Of a stretch of DNA of 64,000 nucleotides, positions 11,110 to 21,940 are shown piece after piece. How positions within the stretch are numbered: the stretch's first letter is position 1; every line of letters begins with the position of its first letter. Origin of the DNA: Phymorhynchus buccinoides (lineage: Eukaryota > Mollusca > Gastropoda > Neogastropoda > Raphitomidae); NCBI GenBank assembly GCA_017654935.2, contig CM065703.1, positions 43,275,929-43,339,928 of the forward strand. The letters run 5' to 3'. The position numbers were made by a program, and so were the translations under genes. Under the pieces are notes generated by a model. That model did no database searches, had not been told where the DNA came from, and saw only the letters and a list, made by a program, of their open reading frames with translations.

Positions 11110-12486
11110 GATACCTTGAACAGGGACCCTTTCCTCCACTTGGGTTCCTTCAATGCCCTGCACATACCCTGAACAGGGACCCCTTCATCCATTTGGGTTC
11201 CTTCAACGCCCTGCACATACTGTGAACAGGGACCCCTTCCTCCACTTGGGTTCCTTCAACGCCCTGCAGATACATTGAACAGGGACCCTTTCCTCCACTT
11301 GGGTTCCTTCAACGCCCTGTACAAACCCTGAACAAGGACACTTTCCTCCATTTGGGTTCCTTCAACGCACTGTAGATACCTTGAACAGGTACCCTTTCCT
11401 TCATTTGGGTTCCTTCAACGCCCTGCACATACATTGAACAGGGACCCTTTCCTCCACTAGGGTTCCTTCAACGCACTGCAGATACATTGAACAGGGACCC
11501 TTCCTCCACTTGGGTTCCTTCAACGCACTGCAGATACCCTGAACAGGGACCCCTTCCTCCACTTGGGCTCCTTCAACGCACTGCTGATACCCTGAACAGG
11601 GACCCTTTCCTCCACTTGGGTTCCTTCAACGCCCTGCTGATACCCTGAACAGGGACCCTTTCCTCCACTTGGGTTCCTTCAACGCCCTGCTGATACCCTG
11701 AACAGGGACCCTTTCCTCCACTTGGGTTCCTTCAACGCCCTGCAGATACCTTGAACAGGGACCCTTTCCTCCACTTGGGTTCCTTCAACGCCCTGCTGAT
11801 ACCTTGAACAGGGACCCTTTCCTCCACTTGGGTTCCTTCAACGCCCTGCATATACCTTGAACAGGGACCCTTTCCTCCACTTGGGTTCCTTCAACGCACT
11901 GCTGATACCCTGAACAGGGACCCTTTCCTCCACTTGGGTTCCTTCAACGCACTGCATATACCCTGAACATGGACCCTTTCCTCCACTTGGGTTCCTTCAA
12001 CGCCCTGCATATACCCTGAACATGGACCCTTTCCTCCACTTGGGTTCCTTCAACGCACTGTATATACCCTGAACATGGACCCTTTCCTCCACTTGGGTTC
12101 CTTCAACGCACTGCATATACCCTGAACATGGACCCTTTCCTCCACTTGGGTTCCTTCAACGCCCTGCATATACCCTGAACATGGACCCTTTCCTCCACTT
12201 GGGTTCCTTCAACGCCCTGCATATACCCTGAACATGGACCCTTTCCTCCACTTGGGTTCCTTCAACGCACTGCATATACCCTGAACATGGACCCTTTCCT
12301 CCACTTGGGTTCCTTCAACGCACTGCATATACCCTGAACATGGACCCTTTCCTCCACTTGGGTTCCTTCAACGCACTGTATATACCCTGAACATGGACCC
12401 TTTCCTCCACTTGGGTTCCTTCAACGCACTGTATATACCCTGAACATGGACCCTTTCCTCCACTTGGGTTCCTTCAACGCACTGTA
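11110..12486. repeat. 53-bp minisatellite (copy A)
   Basis: About 26 units of 53 bp with the core CCACTTGGGTTCCTTCAACG. The left part carries GAACAGGGACC and the right part GAACATGGACC, so variants are spatially sorted, as expected from outward local amplification. Copy B: 40452-41838. Confidence 0.96.
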
Positions 12487-13150
12487 CCAGTCTGCGTCAT
12501 CCCTTTCTATGTGTCGTCTCTTCATCATCGCTACGTCATCTTCAGACCTCTTCAAAATGAACTATCTGCAGCATTGACTTTTCAAATATTTCACACATGA
12601 AAGTGTCTGCAGAGAACTCGAACACTTGTGCACATATCAACAACGTGAAAATATAAAATCAATCCAAATGTTAACTGAGCATAATGGATGCAGAATATTC
12701 TGTTGTTTTGTTTAGTTGTATGTACATGCTGATAGCTTAGAGCCAACACGGACTATCTCTAGATTGTCCATTGATATATTCAACTTATTGTGAAAACTAA
12801 TAACTTGTATTTTTTTGTACAAAAAGACTGCAGAAATATGAAAAGAATAACCCCCATTTTATATTATTCGTAGTCTTTATTTTAATACAAGTTCTTAGTT
12901 TTTGCAATAACATCAATATTAAATCAATGGACTATCTAGAGATAGTCCGCTTTGGCTCCAACCTATCGAAATTGCGTTTTGTTTTTGTTTTTTGTTGTTG
13001 CTTTGTATGGATTTTGTGTGGTGTAGTGCAAGACATCGGCACAAATGAAGAGCCACTCGCTGAAAATGCATCAACATTGTTTTGATAGGCAACTTTGAAT
13101 TTGTAGTTCATTTACACACATCTAAAATTCTGCAGCCAACGGATAGATTC
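12487..13150. other. Spacer containing a 219-bp inverted-repeat element
   Basis: Apart from the element at 12740-12958 I see no gene. The sequence is almost identical to copy B at 41839-42502. Confidence 0.6.
12740..12958. mobile_element. MITE-like inverted repeat, 219 bp (copy A)
   Basis: The left arm starts GAGCCAACACGGACTATCTC. The right arm is its imperfect reverse complement, ending GATAGTCCGCTTTGGCTC. The arms run about 70 bp each and include matching TCCATTGAT and AATAACTTGTATT segments. The centre is AT-rich. No clear target duplication and no coding capacity. Copy B: 42092-42311. Confidence 0.7.
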
Positions 13151-13829
13151 AATTGTTGGCACATGTGTTACTCAGGCTAGCAATGAAGATGCATGCATGA
13201 AGCATACAGTAACACTCGTGCTGTAAGTAGCCAGTTGAAGTGGATGTTTTGTTGGCACATGTGTTACTCAGGCTAGCAATGAAGATGCATGCATGAAGCA
13301 TACAGTAACACTCGTGCTGTAAGTAGCCAGTTGAAGTGGATGTTTTGTTGGCACATGTGTTACTCAGGCTAGCAATGAAGATGCATGCATGAAGCATACA
13401 GTAACACTCGTGCTGTCATTAGCCAGTTGAAGTTCAATTGTTGGCACATGTGTTACTCAGGCTAGCAATGAAGATGCATGCATGAAGCATACAGTAACAC
13501 TCGTGCTGTGCTGTAATTAGCCAGTTGAAGTTCAATTGTTGGCACATGTGTTACTCAGGCTAGCAATGAAGATGCATGCATGAAGCATACAGTAACACTC
13601 GTGCTGTCATTAGCCAGTTGAAGTTCAATTGTTGGCACATGTGTTACTCAGGCTAGCAATGAAGATGCATGCATGAAGCATACAGTAACACTCGTGCTAT
13701 GTATTAGCCAGTTGAAGTTCAATTGTTGGCACATGTGTTACTCAGGCTAGCAATGAAGATGCATGCATGAAGCATACAGTAACACTCGTGCTGTGCTGTA
13801 AGTAGCCAGTTGAAGTGGATGTTTTGTTG
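13151..13829. repeat. 93-bp minisatellite, seven units (copy A)
   Basis: Seven units spaced 93-97 bp, each with GGCACATGTGTTACTCAGG and GATGCATGCATGAAGCAT. Two junction types occur, CATTAGCCAGTTGAAGTTC and TAAGTAGCCAGTTGAAGTGG. Copy B at 42503-43173 also has seven units but a different junction order. Confidence 0.95.
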
Positions 13830-13887
13830 ACTTTGACCTGAAATTGTGGTCCTTACCTTGTGTTGGTCTTTGTACATCAATGGCTTA

Positions 13888-14066
13888 GGCCTGGTACACA
13901 GTACATCGGGATTTTCCGCGCGGAAATAATGAGTAAAAGAAAGAAGGAAACCAAAACATGGTGAACTTCGTACATGTGCGTGTATGTTTTTCCTTCTTTC
14001 TTTTACGTATTTACGGATTGCGCATGGGTTTCCGCGCGGAACATCCGCGTGTATGTGTACACGGCT
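13888..14066. mobile_element. MITE with TTA target duplication, 179 bp (copy A)
   Basis: The terminal inverted repeat is GGCCTGGTACACA against AGCCGTGTACACA. The subterminal arms both contain TTCCGCGCGGAA followed by AAAGAAAGAAGGAA. Flanking TTA lies at 13885-13887 and 14067-14069. A 3-bp TWA duplication is the signature of PIF/Harbinger-type elements, so I infer a non-autonomous member. Copy B: 43235-43413. Confidence 0.65.
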
Positions 14067-14069
14067 TTA

Positions 14070-14612
14070 GTTTTCTTTTTCTGACGTGTCCACTGGGAAA
14101 AGTGAAGGCCGAGGCAGCCAACCCGAGGAGACGCTGCACTGCTTTTGAGTCCCCAAAGAGTAGTTTCAGTGCACTGTGTTCTGACCTAAACGTACGCGGG
14201 ACTTATCCGGATGTGTCCCTGTTTCTGTGGTCCTGTCTATATCACCTTATGCGTTATCAGGCCATATGGCCATGATGGGTATGGTACGTATATGTCCGGT
14301 TTTCAGTTTTTCACTGGTCTCCCCGCTGCGTACAGCCGACACATTCCGATTTCGGAGGAGCTCAAAGGAGAAAACTTATTTGGAAGACTTTTTTTTAAAA
14401 GGCAGGAGAATGGGCCAGTAAGTCAGAAAGATAGTAGATGATGGAAATCAAAGGGAAAAGCCAGAGTGGCAGATTGGAGGAAGTTAAAAGCACAGAATTT
14501 CCAGAAGGTGGGAGAACTATTTTTTGTTAAACCCCCGCACGGGGAGAGACTCGTGGAGGCGTTTGGGTCGTTCAGCTCCCCGTATGGAGGCACGAAGTAT
14601 CCACCCACTGCT
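14070..14612. other. Spacer, no gene seen
   Basis: The frame open at 13958-14275 is carried by the MITE and its flank and resembles nothing I know. The sequence matches copy B at 43417-43958 with a few substitutions. Confidence 0.5.
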
Positions 14613-14769
14613 CTGGGCCTGTATTCACGTTGAGATAGCATGAGACTTAGCATCATGCTAACTTAGAAGCTCTTCAAATGTCCTATAGGATTTAATAGGA
14701 CTTTTGGAAGAGCTTCTAAGTTAGCATGATGCTAAGTCTCATGCTATCTCAACGTGAATACAGGCCCAG
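14613..14769. mobile_element. Near-perfect 157-bp fold-back element (copy A)
   Basis: The two arms, each about 65 bp, start CTGGGCCTGTATTCACGTTG and close on a short centre around TCCTATAGGATTTAATAGGA. A transcript would fold into a long hairpin. No target duplication is obvious. Copy B: 43959-44115, differing at one arm position. Confidence 0.8.
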
Positions 14770-14830
14770 GTCTCTATCACCCATACTGTGTCCCCTGTTT
14801 GTCATGTTCTCATCTCTACGAGACATAAAT

Positions 14831-14867
14831 CCCAAATCCTAACCCTAATCCGAAAGCCCTAACCCTG
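14831..14867 (-). repeat. Short telomere-like remnant
   Basis: Contains CTAACCCTAA and, 11 bases later, CCTAACCCT, two TTAGGG-type words on the minus strand. The match is too short and degenerate to be a telomere tract. The same remnant occurs near 44176-44212. Confidence 0.3.
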
Positions 14868-14899
14868 TCTTTATCACACGTGCAGACGGCAGCACAGCC

Positions 14900-15462
14900 G
14901 TGTGGGGAGATGATATATGGAGGGAGAGCCACTTTCCTTGCCCCTTTCTCTCTGCACTATCTCCCTTGCATGTGGGGAGATGATATATGGAGGGAGAGCC
15001 ACTTTCCTTGCCCCTTTCTCTCTGCACTATCTCCCTTGCATGTGGGGAGATGATATATGGAGGGAGAGCCACTTTCCTTGCCCCTTTCTCTCTGCAATAT
15101 CTCCCTTGCATGTGGGGAGATGATATATGGAGGGAGAGCCACTTTCCTTGCCCCTTTCTCTCTGCACTATCTCCCTTGCATGTGGGGAGATGATATATGG
15201 AGGGAGAGCCACTTTCCTTGCCCCTTTCTCTCTGCACTATCTCCCTTGCATGTGGGGAGATGATATATGGAGGGAGAGCCACCTTTCTTGCCCCTTTCTC
15301 TCTGCAATATCTCCCTTGCATGTGGGGAGATGATATATGGAGGGAGAGCCACTTTCCTTGCCCCTTTCTCTCTGCACTATCTCCCTTGCATGTGGGGAGA
15401 TGATCCGTGGAGGGAGAGACCCTTTTCTTGCCCCTTTTGTCTCTGCAATATCTCCCTTGCAT
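14900..15462. repeat. 70-bp minisatellite, eight units (copy A)
   Basis: Eight units of exactly 70 bp with TGTGGGGAGATGATATATGG and CCCCTTTCTCTCTGCA. The last unit is the most diverged. All three minus-strand frames of the unit lack stops, so a frame of 233 codons runs through the array (14845-15546). It repeats every 210 bp and is most simply a consequence of unit composition. Copy B: 44245-44807. Confidence 0.95.
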
Positions 15463-15840
15463 ATGGCCAGTGCGGCCATGTTTTCCTGAACCATATGTGG
15501 ATGAAAGATGTTCCAGATTTAACCGCATGTTCTGTGTTTTATGCATCTTTATTGCAATGTTTTGTTTGGTGGTTGGAAATTGAACTATGCATTGAACTAA
15601 GCATTATACAACGGTGTCTGGAATCCATTGTGCAATGGGAATGGCGAGATTGTCGCCAACAAATAGCGGCAATTTGTGATTAAGCTAGCCTAGCTCAAGA
15701 ACAAACTTAAATCCACATAGGCCTAAGCTATTATTAAAACGTAATCCAATAAGCGATTAGTCCTAACCTATCTTTAGAATCAGTATAAAACGTTTGTTAT
15801 TGTGGACTAAGTTATTGTAAAAATGTATTAGACGTGCCGA

Positions 15841-16035
15841 AGTTTCAATGAATGAAAAATTGTGTTTTACGTCCTCTCGGTCATAGACACATATAGGGAC
15901 ATTTGTAAATACAAAGATGGTGGGAACAATACTGGCTGCAATGCCCGGAGGCAGTGCAACACCAGTAAAGTCCCGAGAATTTAACAATATAGATAGGTGT
16001 AGCGGTAACCACGCCTCGGCTAAACCTCATCGGCT
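15841..16035 (-). mobile_element. SINE-like element (copy A)
   Basis: On the minus strand the segment begins with GCCGAGGCGTGGTTACCGCT, which loosely resembles a tRNA A-box region. It ends GAGGACGTAAAACAC followed by CATT repeats, a tail type common in molluscan short retroposons as far as I recall. No convincing B box is visible. Copy B: 45182-45376. Confidence 0.3.
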
Positions 16036-16123
16036 ATAATACCGCCACGTGAGAATAGCTAGCGAGTGCTAATCGTGTTATGACTTTATTATATAGCAGT
16101 GGTTTGCGAGTGTGCAATAGCTC

Positions 16124-16163
<40 letters not shown>

Positions 16164-16170
16164 GGGGGTG
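16124..16170. repeat. (TG)n microsatellite plus G-run (copy A)
   Basis: A TG dinucleotide run followed by a run of eight G and then a GA-rich stretch. The length differs from copy B (45474-45508), as for alleles. Shorter (TG)n or (CA)n tracts occur at about 16488-16506 and 16837-16849. Confidence 0.9.
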
Positions 16171-17590
16171 ATAGAGAGAGAATGAGAGACAAAGATACAG
16201 AGGGAGGAGAGATTGACTGTACACCTCATCGTTTCAAATTCACTCAGGTTTCTTTCCACTTCGCCCCCCCCCCCTCCCCATACTTACCGTTTATCCCCCC
16301 TCCCCTCCCGCAATATTGGCCTTATGTTTGAAATTGTATTCCAAAGGATACGATATGTCTCGGGTTTAAAGTATAAAACAGTTAAAGATTTGCAAAGGTT
16401 GCCAATTTTATGAGGTACAGATTAAGAATTGTACCTTGTCTGCATTTATGCGCAACATCGAACGTGTTTATCTTGTAGGCGATCGTGTGTGTGTGTGTGT
16501 GTGTGTTTATTTGTTATTTGTTTAGTGTCTACTGACCCCCTCCCATTTTCTCAACTGTCCTATTTTATTTGACGTTGAATTTTAGTTCCGTTTTATTTCA
16601 TTCCTTCTATAAGCATTTTCCTTTTTAAGCTGCAAATAAAAGCGATAATGATCCGTTTGGATTTCTGGCTGTTTAACGTTCATTTCAAAATTGCGTTTCA
16701 TTTCATTCCGTGTGTTTTTATTTCCATTTAAATACAAAACGGATAACCTACTGTTCGTATTTTGGGCGAACTCTTCTTCAGTGTTGGAAGGGTGGGCTTA
16801 GGAAGAGGAATACGTCCACCTCCTTTCTAATCCCCACACACACACACACTGCAAGATCCTGAATTACATTCCCCTGTGCAACAGCCAAAAGTGTGACTCA
16901 AATCGTCCGAAAATTATGATCAAAATCGTCTCAAAACTGCTGTCAGCCATTTTGGGTTTCAAAGAACGTTTGGACTGCCAGACATTATTGCTAAGATTAT
17001 CTTTCCTGTTTTCGTCTTTTATTTCGTTGCATTAGTTTTTGTGTTGTTGTTTTTTGTCTTTCACGTGTCTCCCGTTCGTTTCATGTGTCCTTATTTTCAT
17101 TTTGCGTTTATTTTCAGTGTTCTGTTATTTCATTCTATTAGCCTTTTCCTTGGATGAGGATTTGAATGACGATGGCCTCTGTGTGGTAGGGTGGAGCATA
17201 GGAAGAGGAACCACGTCCATCCTCTTCCTACCCCCACCCCCTCCCCTATATCGCAACATTCGGAATTGCATAATATTCAAAAGCATAATTTTTGTTTCAG
17301 AAAGTTTCAAAATTGTCCACATTTTCACAAATCTACATGTTAGATTATTGTTTCTAAAGATTATTGGGATCAAAGTCCTATTCCAAAAAATATATTCGGC
17401 TTTTGGAACAATATTTGGATTAGTAGGAATAGGTTTTTTCATATTTCGTCTTGTATAATGTCACTTTTTATTTTGTATGTCTTTCCTTCTTTGTTTCATA
17501 TTACATGTAGGTTTGTTTTTAGCCTTACCTTGCATCTCTCTTGCCTTTTGACCCATCCGTGTTAACGATTGTGTGCTGTGGTTGGCAGTG

Positions 17591-17594
<4 letters not shown>
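16171..17594. other. AT-rich spacer with diverged internal duplication
   Basis: No gene recognised. Segments around 16786-16840 and 17186-17240 resemble each other (both include TAGGAAGAGGAA followed by a CGTCCA word and a C-rich end), and the preceding T-rich stretches are also similar. This suggests an old tandem duplication of about 400 bp. Confidence 0.45.
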
Positions 17595-17636
<42 letters not shown>

Positions 17637-17639
17637 CAG

Positions 17640-17945
17640 ACAGAGAAGTCGAATTGTTTATTCATGAAAACCCAAAGCCTCATATACATGAATGGCAGAA
17701 ATAGTCAACATAATCACAATTACCTCTAGCCAAAAAACTATGACAAACTGTTTCTCTTAACCTAAAGTCTTTAAATAAATATAAAGCTAATTTACGTACA
17801 ACGGTTTCATTACTTGATGACATCAATACACGGACAGGTGGTTGATTAAAATTCCTTAGGGATTTCACACGTAGGCCATTTAACACAGGACATTGCAGTG
17901 CAAATTGAACTTCATCATCCTTTGAGAGTGAGAGGGGGGAGGGAG
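17640..17945 (-). pseudogene. LINE ORF2 C-terminal remnant with 3' end (copy A)
   Basis: The minus strand is open from about 17942 to 17680. It encodes a Lys-Asp-Asp-Glu-Val-x-Phe start, a Leu-Gln-Cys-Pro motif, a Val-Arg-Lys-Leu-Ala-Leu-Tyr stretch and a Phe-Arg-Leu-Arg-Glu end. This order, acidic/His region, CP, R, then an aliphatic helix, is the usual extreme C-terminus of LINE polymerases (the H-x-x-x-x-C-P region) with the His replaced. After the stop an AATAAA (plus-strand TTTATT near 17656) precedes a simple repeat, as at a LINE 3' end. The RT domain is absent. Copy B: 46970-47275. Confidence 0.45.
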
Positions 17946-18491
17946 GGGGGGGGGAGCTAAAGTGATTATTATATCAGAAAGAATAAATCTGTGTCATTTC
18001 AGTTCCCGCCAATAGTGTTAAAATGTATGTGTCCATACCATTTTAACATCAGATAACGTTATTGCCTGTGTGTGTGTATGCGTGCATGCGTGCGTGTGTC
18101 ATAATAGTATAACTAAAAGGTACATGTCAGGTTCCTCTACCCTCTTCTACCCCCCCCCCCTCCCCCTCCCCCTCCCCATACATGCAATTTAAACATTAAA
18201 TATATGTACACTCACATTGTTCCCGTGACCGGTCTTCCATTTATTTATTTGGTATAACAGGCCTTTACCGTTTTCCCTTTACAACCTTATTTTCTGTTTA
18301 AATAAGCGTATCTGGGCATGATATGTACACAGCATGTCAGTTTGTATATATTTGTTTTTTGTAACTCGGGGGTGACAAGTTTATTAGAAGAGCTGGCGCA
18401 CCTAGTTTATGAGTTGAATGCCTTGGTATGAAATAACATGATGCTGTCATTTAGTCCCGGGAACTAAACGAAAAAATAAAGGGGGGGGGGT

Positions 18492-18495
<4 letters not shown>

Positions 18496-18531
<36 letters not shown>

Positions 18532-18563
18532 CACACACGCGCGGCACACACACACACACACGT
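18496..18563. repeat. (CA)n microsatellite (copy A)
   Basis: A CA tract with GCGCGG interruption preceded by a G-run. Copy B has a longer, differently interrupted tract at 47812-47912. Confidence 0.9.
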
Positions 18564-19788
18564 ACCATGTAATATATATATATATTATATAACATTTATA
18601 ATCACATTTTACCATCAAGGCCTGTTCTGAACCGTATCGTTAAACCCTGATTGTTTGGGGATAATCCCAGCCTACGTGGGATGTTCCATCCCTTATATCT
18701 TTCGGTTATGTATTGTGCATTTGTACATGTACAAAATTGGTTACTTCAGTATTGCTTATTTGTGTTCATTTTATACGATTTGTGTGTAACCTAAATGAGA
18801 AATCAAGCGGATTGGCTGTCGCTCTTAGCATTGCTTCATTTTAGTTGCTATGGTCTTCAATGAGAAATGTACGATGCATGCTGTTTGTATGTGTTGTTTG
18901 TGGAGTAAATACATGTAGGATGTTGTTGACGTGTTTGATGTTTACTGTGGTGACAGTCCTGAGAAAAACCATTGCTGCTGACGGGACTGTAAACAATGTA
19001 GAATTGAATCAACCTTCCTCTACCAAATCACATTGTAAAGGGAATAAATACTAGTTTCTTAGGCCCCTGGAAAACATCAACCATGCACTGCGTGTGGACG
19101 TTGGATAGGACATGTCTGCCCAATATGCAATAAACTTTTGACTTTAGTAGACGTCAGTGTTTTGTCTAAGTTTGGCTTTGATTGTTAATTAAGCTGTGCC
19201 GTGGCTATTGTATGCATACCTGTTACATTTGTTTTTTGCTGTCTTTGGTATACAGTGATTTCGATTTTTCTTGCGTGTCTATTGTATTTTTTCCAACACT
19301 TTAAAATAAGCATTTGTATTAATTGTGGAAAAAGCAAACTAAAATACCTCCATAAATCATTTTTTCTTCAGCTGCAGGGGGACATTAACCCTATACCTCG
19401 GCCTTTCAGGGATTTTTTTCATTTTGTGTAGTTTCACCCATGGGTGTGTTATTGGCTGATCATGTTTGGTTTTGAGGAGGATGTGCTAGGATGTATTGTT
19501 GATGTTTGTTGCTGTACGTAGCGATATTCCTAAACAGGAACCTAGCAGTCAACGGTAATAGAAAGTAACACCTGAAGTGTAAGAAACGAGGACCGCACAA
19601 GCACGGGACGTTTGATTCCTTTTGCAGGCTTAAGCTTAATCATTGTCATTAATGACTGGATTACACTTTAAAAATGCATTTATTTCTATATACGAATACA
19701 CTTCTGTCAGACACATGTGAAATGGTTGAGAATGGATCAGGTGGCAATGTCTGTAAAGCTGGGTTTTGTTTTGTCTTTAAAGTATTGC
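18564..19788. other. Spacer, no gene seen
   Basis: No gene recognised. A segment at 18893-18970 recurs once more outside the duplication at 56808-56880. Copy B equivalent: 47913-49158. Confidence 0.5.
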
Positions 19789-20248
19789 TTTGTTCAGTGG
19801 GCAATGGAAATGAGTCGCCCATCCTTTGTTCAGTGGGCAATGGAAATGAGTCTCCCATCCTTGGCTGTTACCCCCTCAGTATTGCTTTGTTCAGTGGGTA
19901 ATGGAAAGGAGTCGTCCATCCTTGGCTATTACCCCCTCAGTATTGCTGTGTTTAGTGGGTAATGGAAAGGAGTCGTCCATCCTTGGCTGTTACCCCCTCA
20001 GTATTGCTTTGTTCAGTGGGCAATGGAAATGAGTCGCCCATCCTTGGCTGTTACCCCCTCAGTATTGCTTTGTTCAGTGGGCAATGGAAATGAGTCGCCC
20101 ATCCTTGGCTATTACCCCCTCAGTATTGCTTTGTTCAGTGGGCAATGGAAATGAGTCGCCCATCCTTGGCTGTTACCCCCTCAGTATTGCTGTGTTCAGT
20201 GGGTAATGGAAAGGAGTCGTCCATCCTTGGCTGTTACCCCCTCAGTGT
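19789..20248. repeat. 61-bp minisatellite (copy A)
   Basis: Eight units containing TTGTTCAGTGGGCAATGG and CCATCCTTGGCTGTTACC. The first unit is shortened to 36 bp. In A some units read GGTAATGGAAAGGAGTCG. In B (49159-49617) nearly all read GGCAATGGAAATGAGTCG, so B is more homogenised. Confidence 0.95.
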
Positions 20249-20337
20249 GCCTGAAATTCCTGTCTTATTGATGTTTAACGTGGTGACGATGCTGAGCATT
20301 TTAAAACTTAGCTAGTTTAACTTCATTCGTCTTGATT

Positions 20338-20448
20338 TCATTATTGACCATCTGAAGAATGGGATTCTATTCCCCCAGCCACATAGGGTGGTTCATTATT
20401 GACCATCTGAAGAATGGGATTCTATCCCCCCAGCCACATAGGGTGGTT
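20338..20448. repeat. 55-bp direct repeat pair (copy A)
   Basis: Two units starting CATTATTGACCATCTGAAG and ending CACATAGGGTGGTT. Copy B: 49708-49818. Confidence 0.9.
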
Positions 20449-20909
20449 CTTATAGACTTCTGTCATTACTCCATTTGGTTTGTCAATGTTTCTGGCTTGT
20501 GTACTCGGTTTGTCGGTGTGTTTTGTGATCTTTCATTTTCATTTCGTAATGTTCATCCTATGATTATGCTATCAGTTCTCACACTGGTCAAGTGTCCCCA
20601 AATGGTAAGATTCACGTTTTGTCTCGTGAAGGACAACAACTTAATTATGACCACAGTGAGATAAAACCCCGATTGCTTTTGTTTGGTTGGTGTTTTTTGT
20701 TTTTTGTTTATTTTGTCATTCATCAGATTATCTCCTTTCACCGGAGGAAATGTGAATGTTGCCAAACTTCTTTCCGTCTCAACCTCTCTGTGTGTGGTTT
20801 GAAGCATGATGATGGCTTTGTGTGGTGACCCCACCATTACCAACACCACGGAATTGGTTAGACGACATACACAGTTGTGCCACCCCAAAGGGAAAATAAT
20901 GGCTGATAA

Positions 20910-21000
20910 CACATTGTGACTTCCCCTCAAAAATTATGTGAACCACCACTTGTACTTTCACCTGACCACATATTGTGAAACCACCCCTTGTGAATTTCAC
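20910..21000. repeat. Start of the 38-bp array, cut by the gap (copy A)
   Basis: About two imperfect units with TTCACCTGACCACAT and GTGAACCACC before the run of N. Copy B shows the array intact at 50290-50999. Confidence 0.85.
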
Positions 21001-21500
21001 NNNNNNNNNNNNNNNNNNNNNNNNNNNNNNNNNNNNNNNNNNNNNNNNNNNNNNNNNNNNNNNNNNNNNNNNNNNNNNNNNNNNNNNNNNNNNNNNNNNN
21101 NNNNNNNNNNNNNNNNNNNNNNNNNNNNNNNNNNNNNNNNNNNNNNNNNNNNNNNNNNNNNNNNNNNNNNNNNNNNNNNNNNNNNNNNNNNNNNNNNNNN
21201 NNNNNNNNNNNNNNNNNNNNNNNNNNNNNNNNNNNNNNNNNNNNNNNNNNNNNNNNNNNNNNNNNNNNNNNNNNNNNNNNNNNNNNNNNNNNNNNNNNNN
21301 NNNNNNNNNNNNNNNNNNNNNNNNNNNNNNNNNNNNNNNNNNNNNNNNNNNNNNNNNNNNNNNNNNNNNNNNNNNNNNNNNNNNNNNNNNNNNNNNNNNN
21401 NNNNNNNNNNNNNNNNNNNNNNNNNNNNNNNNNNNNNNNNNNNNNNNNNNNNNNNNNNNNNNNNNNNNNNNNNNNNNNNNNNNNNNNNNNNNNNNNNNNN
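21001..21500. other. Assembly gap of 500 N
   Basis: Exactly 500 undetermined bases, a round number typical of a scaffolding join of unknown true length. Satellite sequence lies on the left and an LTR-element gag region on the right, so at least these two must continue into it or end at a contig break. Confidence 0.98.
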
Positions 21501-21880
21501 ATGGGAGCAGCACTATTGTCATCATGCTATGGACAAAACTGAGGACAGTATCCGTAAGTGGTGCTTGATGAAGACACTTGTTACGACTCTCTCATCATCC
21601 AGGGCATCCCCGGACTTGAGGTACCACTCGTCAAACGTTGCCTCTTCCGGCGACGTTGGTGACAGCCTGTTAAAAAAGCTTCACCTCAGGATATCATGGG
21701 AGGTGGCTGGACAACCACAGTGATGGACTGATGGGTGGCCTGCTGTAAAACTGGCCTCCAGCAGTGCATGAGCCTTCTCTCCCCTGCATCTTCTCTGCAG
21801 AGAGGCCCATATTCTACGGTCGTCACCTCCCCCCTCAGACAGCCCCTGCTCCCTCCTTGGTCGCCGAGGTCCTGTGTCAC
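21501..21880 (-). pseudogene. Gag-like 5' region of an LTR retrotransposon, truncated by the gap
   Basis: On the minus strand a start codon at 21880, 40 bases after a primer-binding site, opens 64 residues to a stop at 21686. In another frame, about 21670-21540 encodes a Ser-Pro-Glu-Glu-Ala-Thr-Phe-Asp-Glu-Trp stretch. This is the usual beginning of the capsid region in Ty3/Gypsy-type Gag proteins, where an acidic E-x-x-F-x-x-W segment follows Ser/Pro-rich sequence. At least one frameshift separates the two parts. The rest lies in or beyond the gap. Family assignment rests on position next to the primer-binding site plus this short motif. Confidence 0.45.
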
Positions 21881-21919
21881 ATGTGTACTAGAGTCCTTAT
21901 CCTAACATCCTATTATAAA

Positions 21920-21937
21920 GTCCCTTATTGGGCGCCA
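21920..21937 (-). other. Retroelement primer-binding site, tRNA-Lys type
   Basis: The minus strand reads TGGCGCCCAATAAGGGAC. The first eight bases pair with the CCA-ended 3' terminus of a lysine tRNA, and most of the remainder fits the same tRNA (known Lys3-type sites read TGGCGCCCGAACAGGGAC). It sits three bases after a sequence ending in ACA, as expected for the edge of an LTR. Confidence 0.65.
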
Positions 21938-21940
21938 AAA

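Larger units (their letters stand above)
1..21000 (+). repeat. Large direct duplication, copy A
   Basis: The whole stretch is collinear, in the same orientation, with 28368-50369. Landmarks keep their order: TIR-element edge, LINE RT relic, (CA)n tract, palindromic MITEs, then the 25-, 74-, 53-, 93-, 70-, 61- and 38-bp arrays. The coordinate offset grows from about 28.37 kb at the left to 29.37 kb at the right, mainly because the 74-bp array is longer in copy B and because of many small indels before about 4.8 kb. Copy A stops abruptly at the N gap inside the 38-bp array. It may be an allelic contig placed in series or a real tandem duplication. Confidence 0.95.

Noticed and set aside
11110..12486. 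NF-kB-type site in the 53-bp unit (GGGACCCTTTCC)
   Set aside because: Spacing is two bases too long for the GGGRNNYYCC consensus.
13958..14275. 105-codon plus-strand frame conserved in copy B (43305-43622)
   Set aside because: Conservation reflects the recent duplication; the frame starts inside a MITE arm and has no known similarity.
20779..21723. Long frames spanning the gap
   Set aside because: They consist of undetermined residues from the N run.
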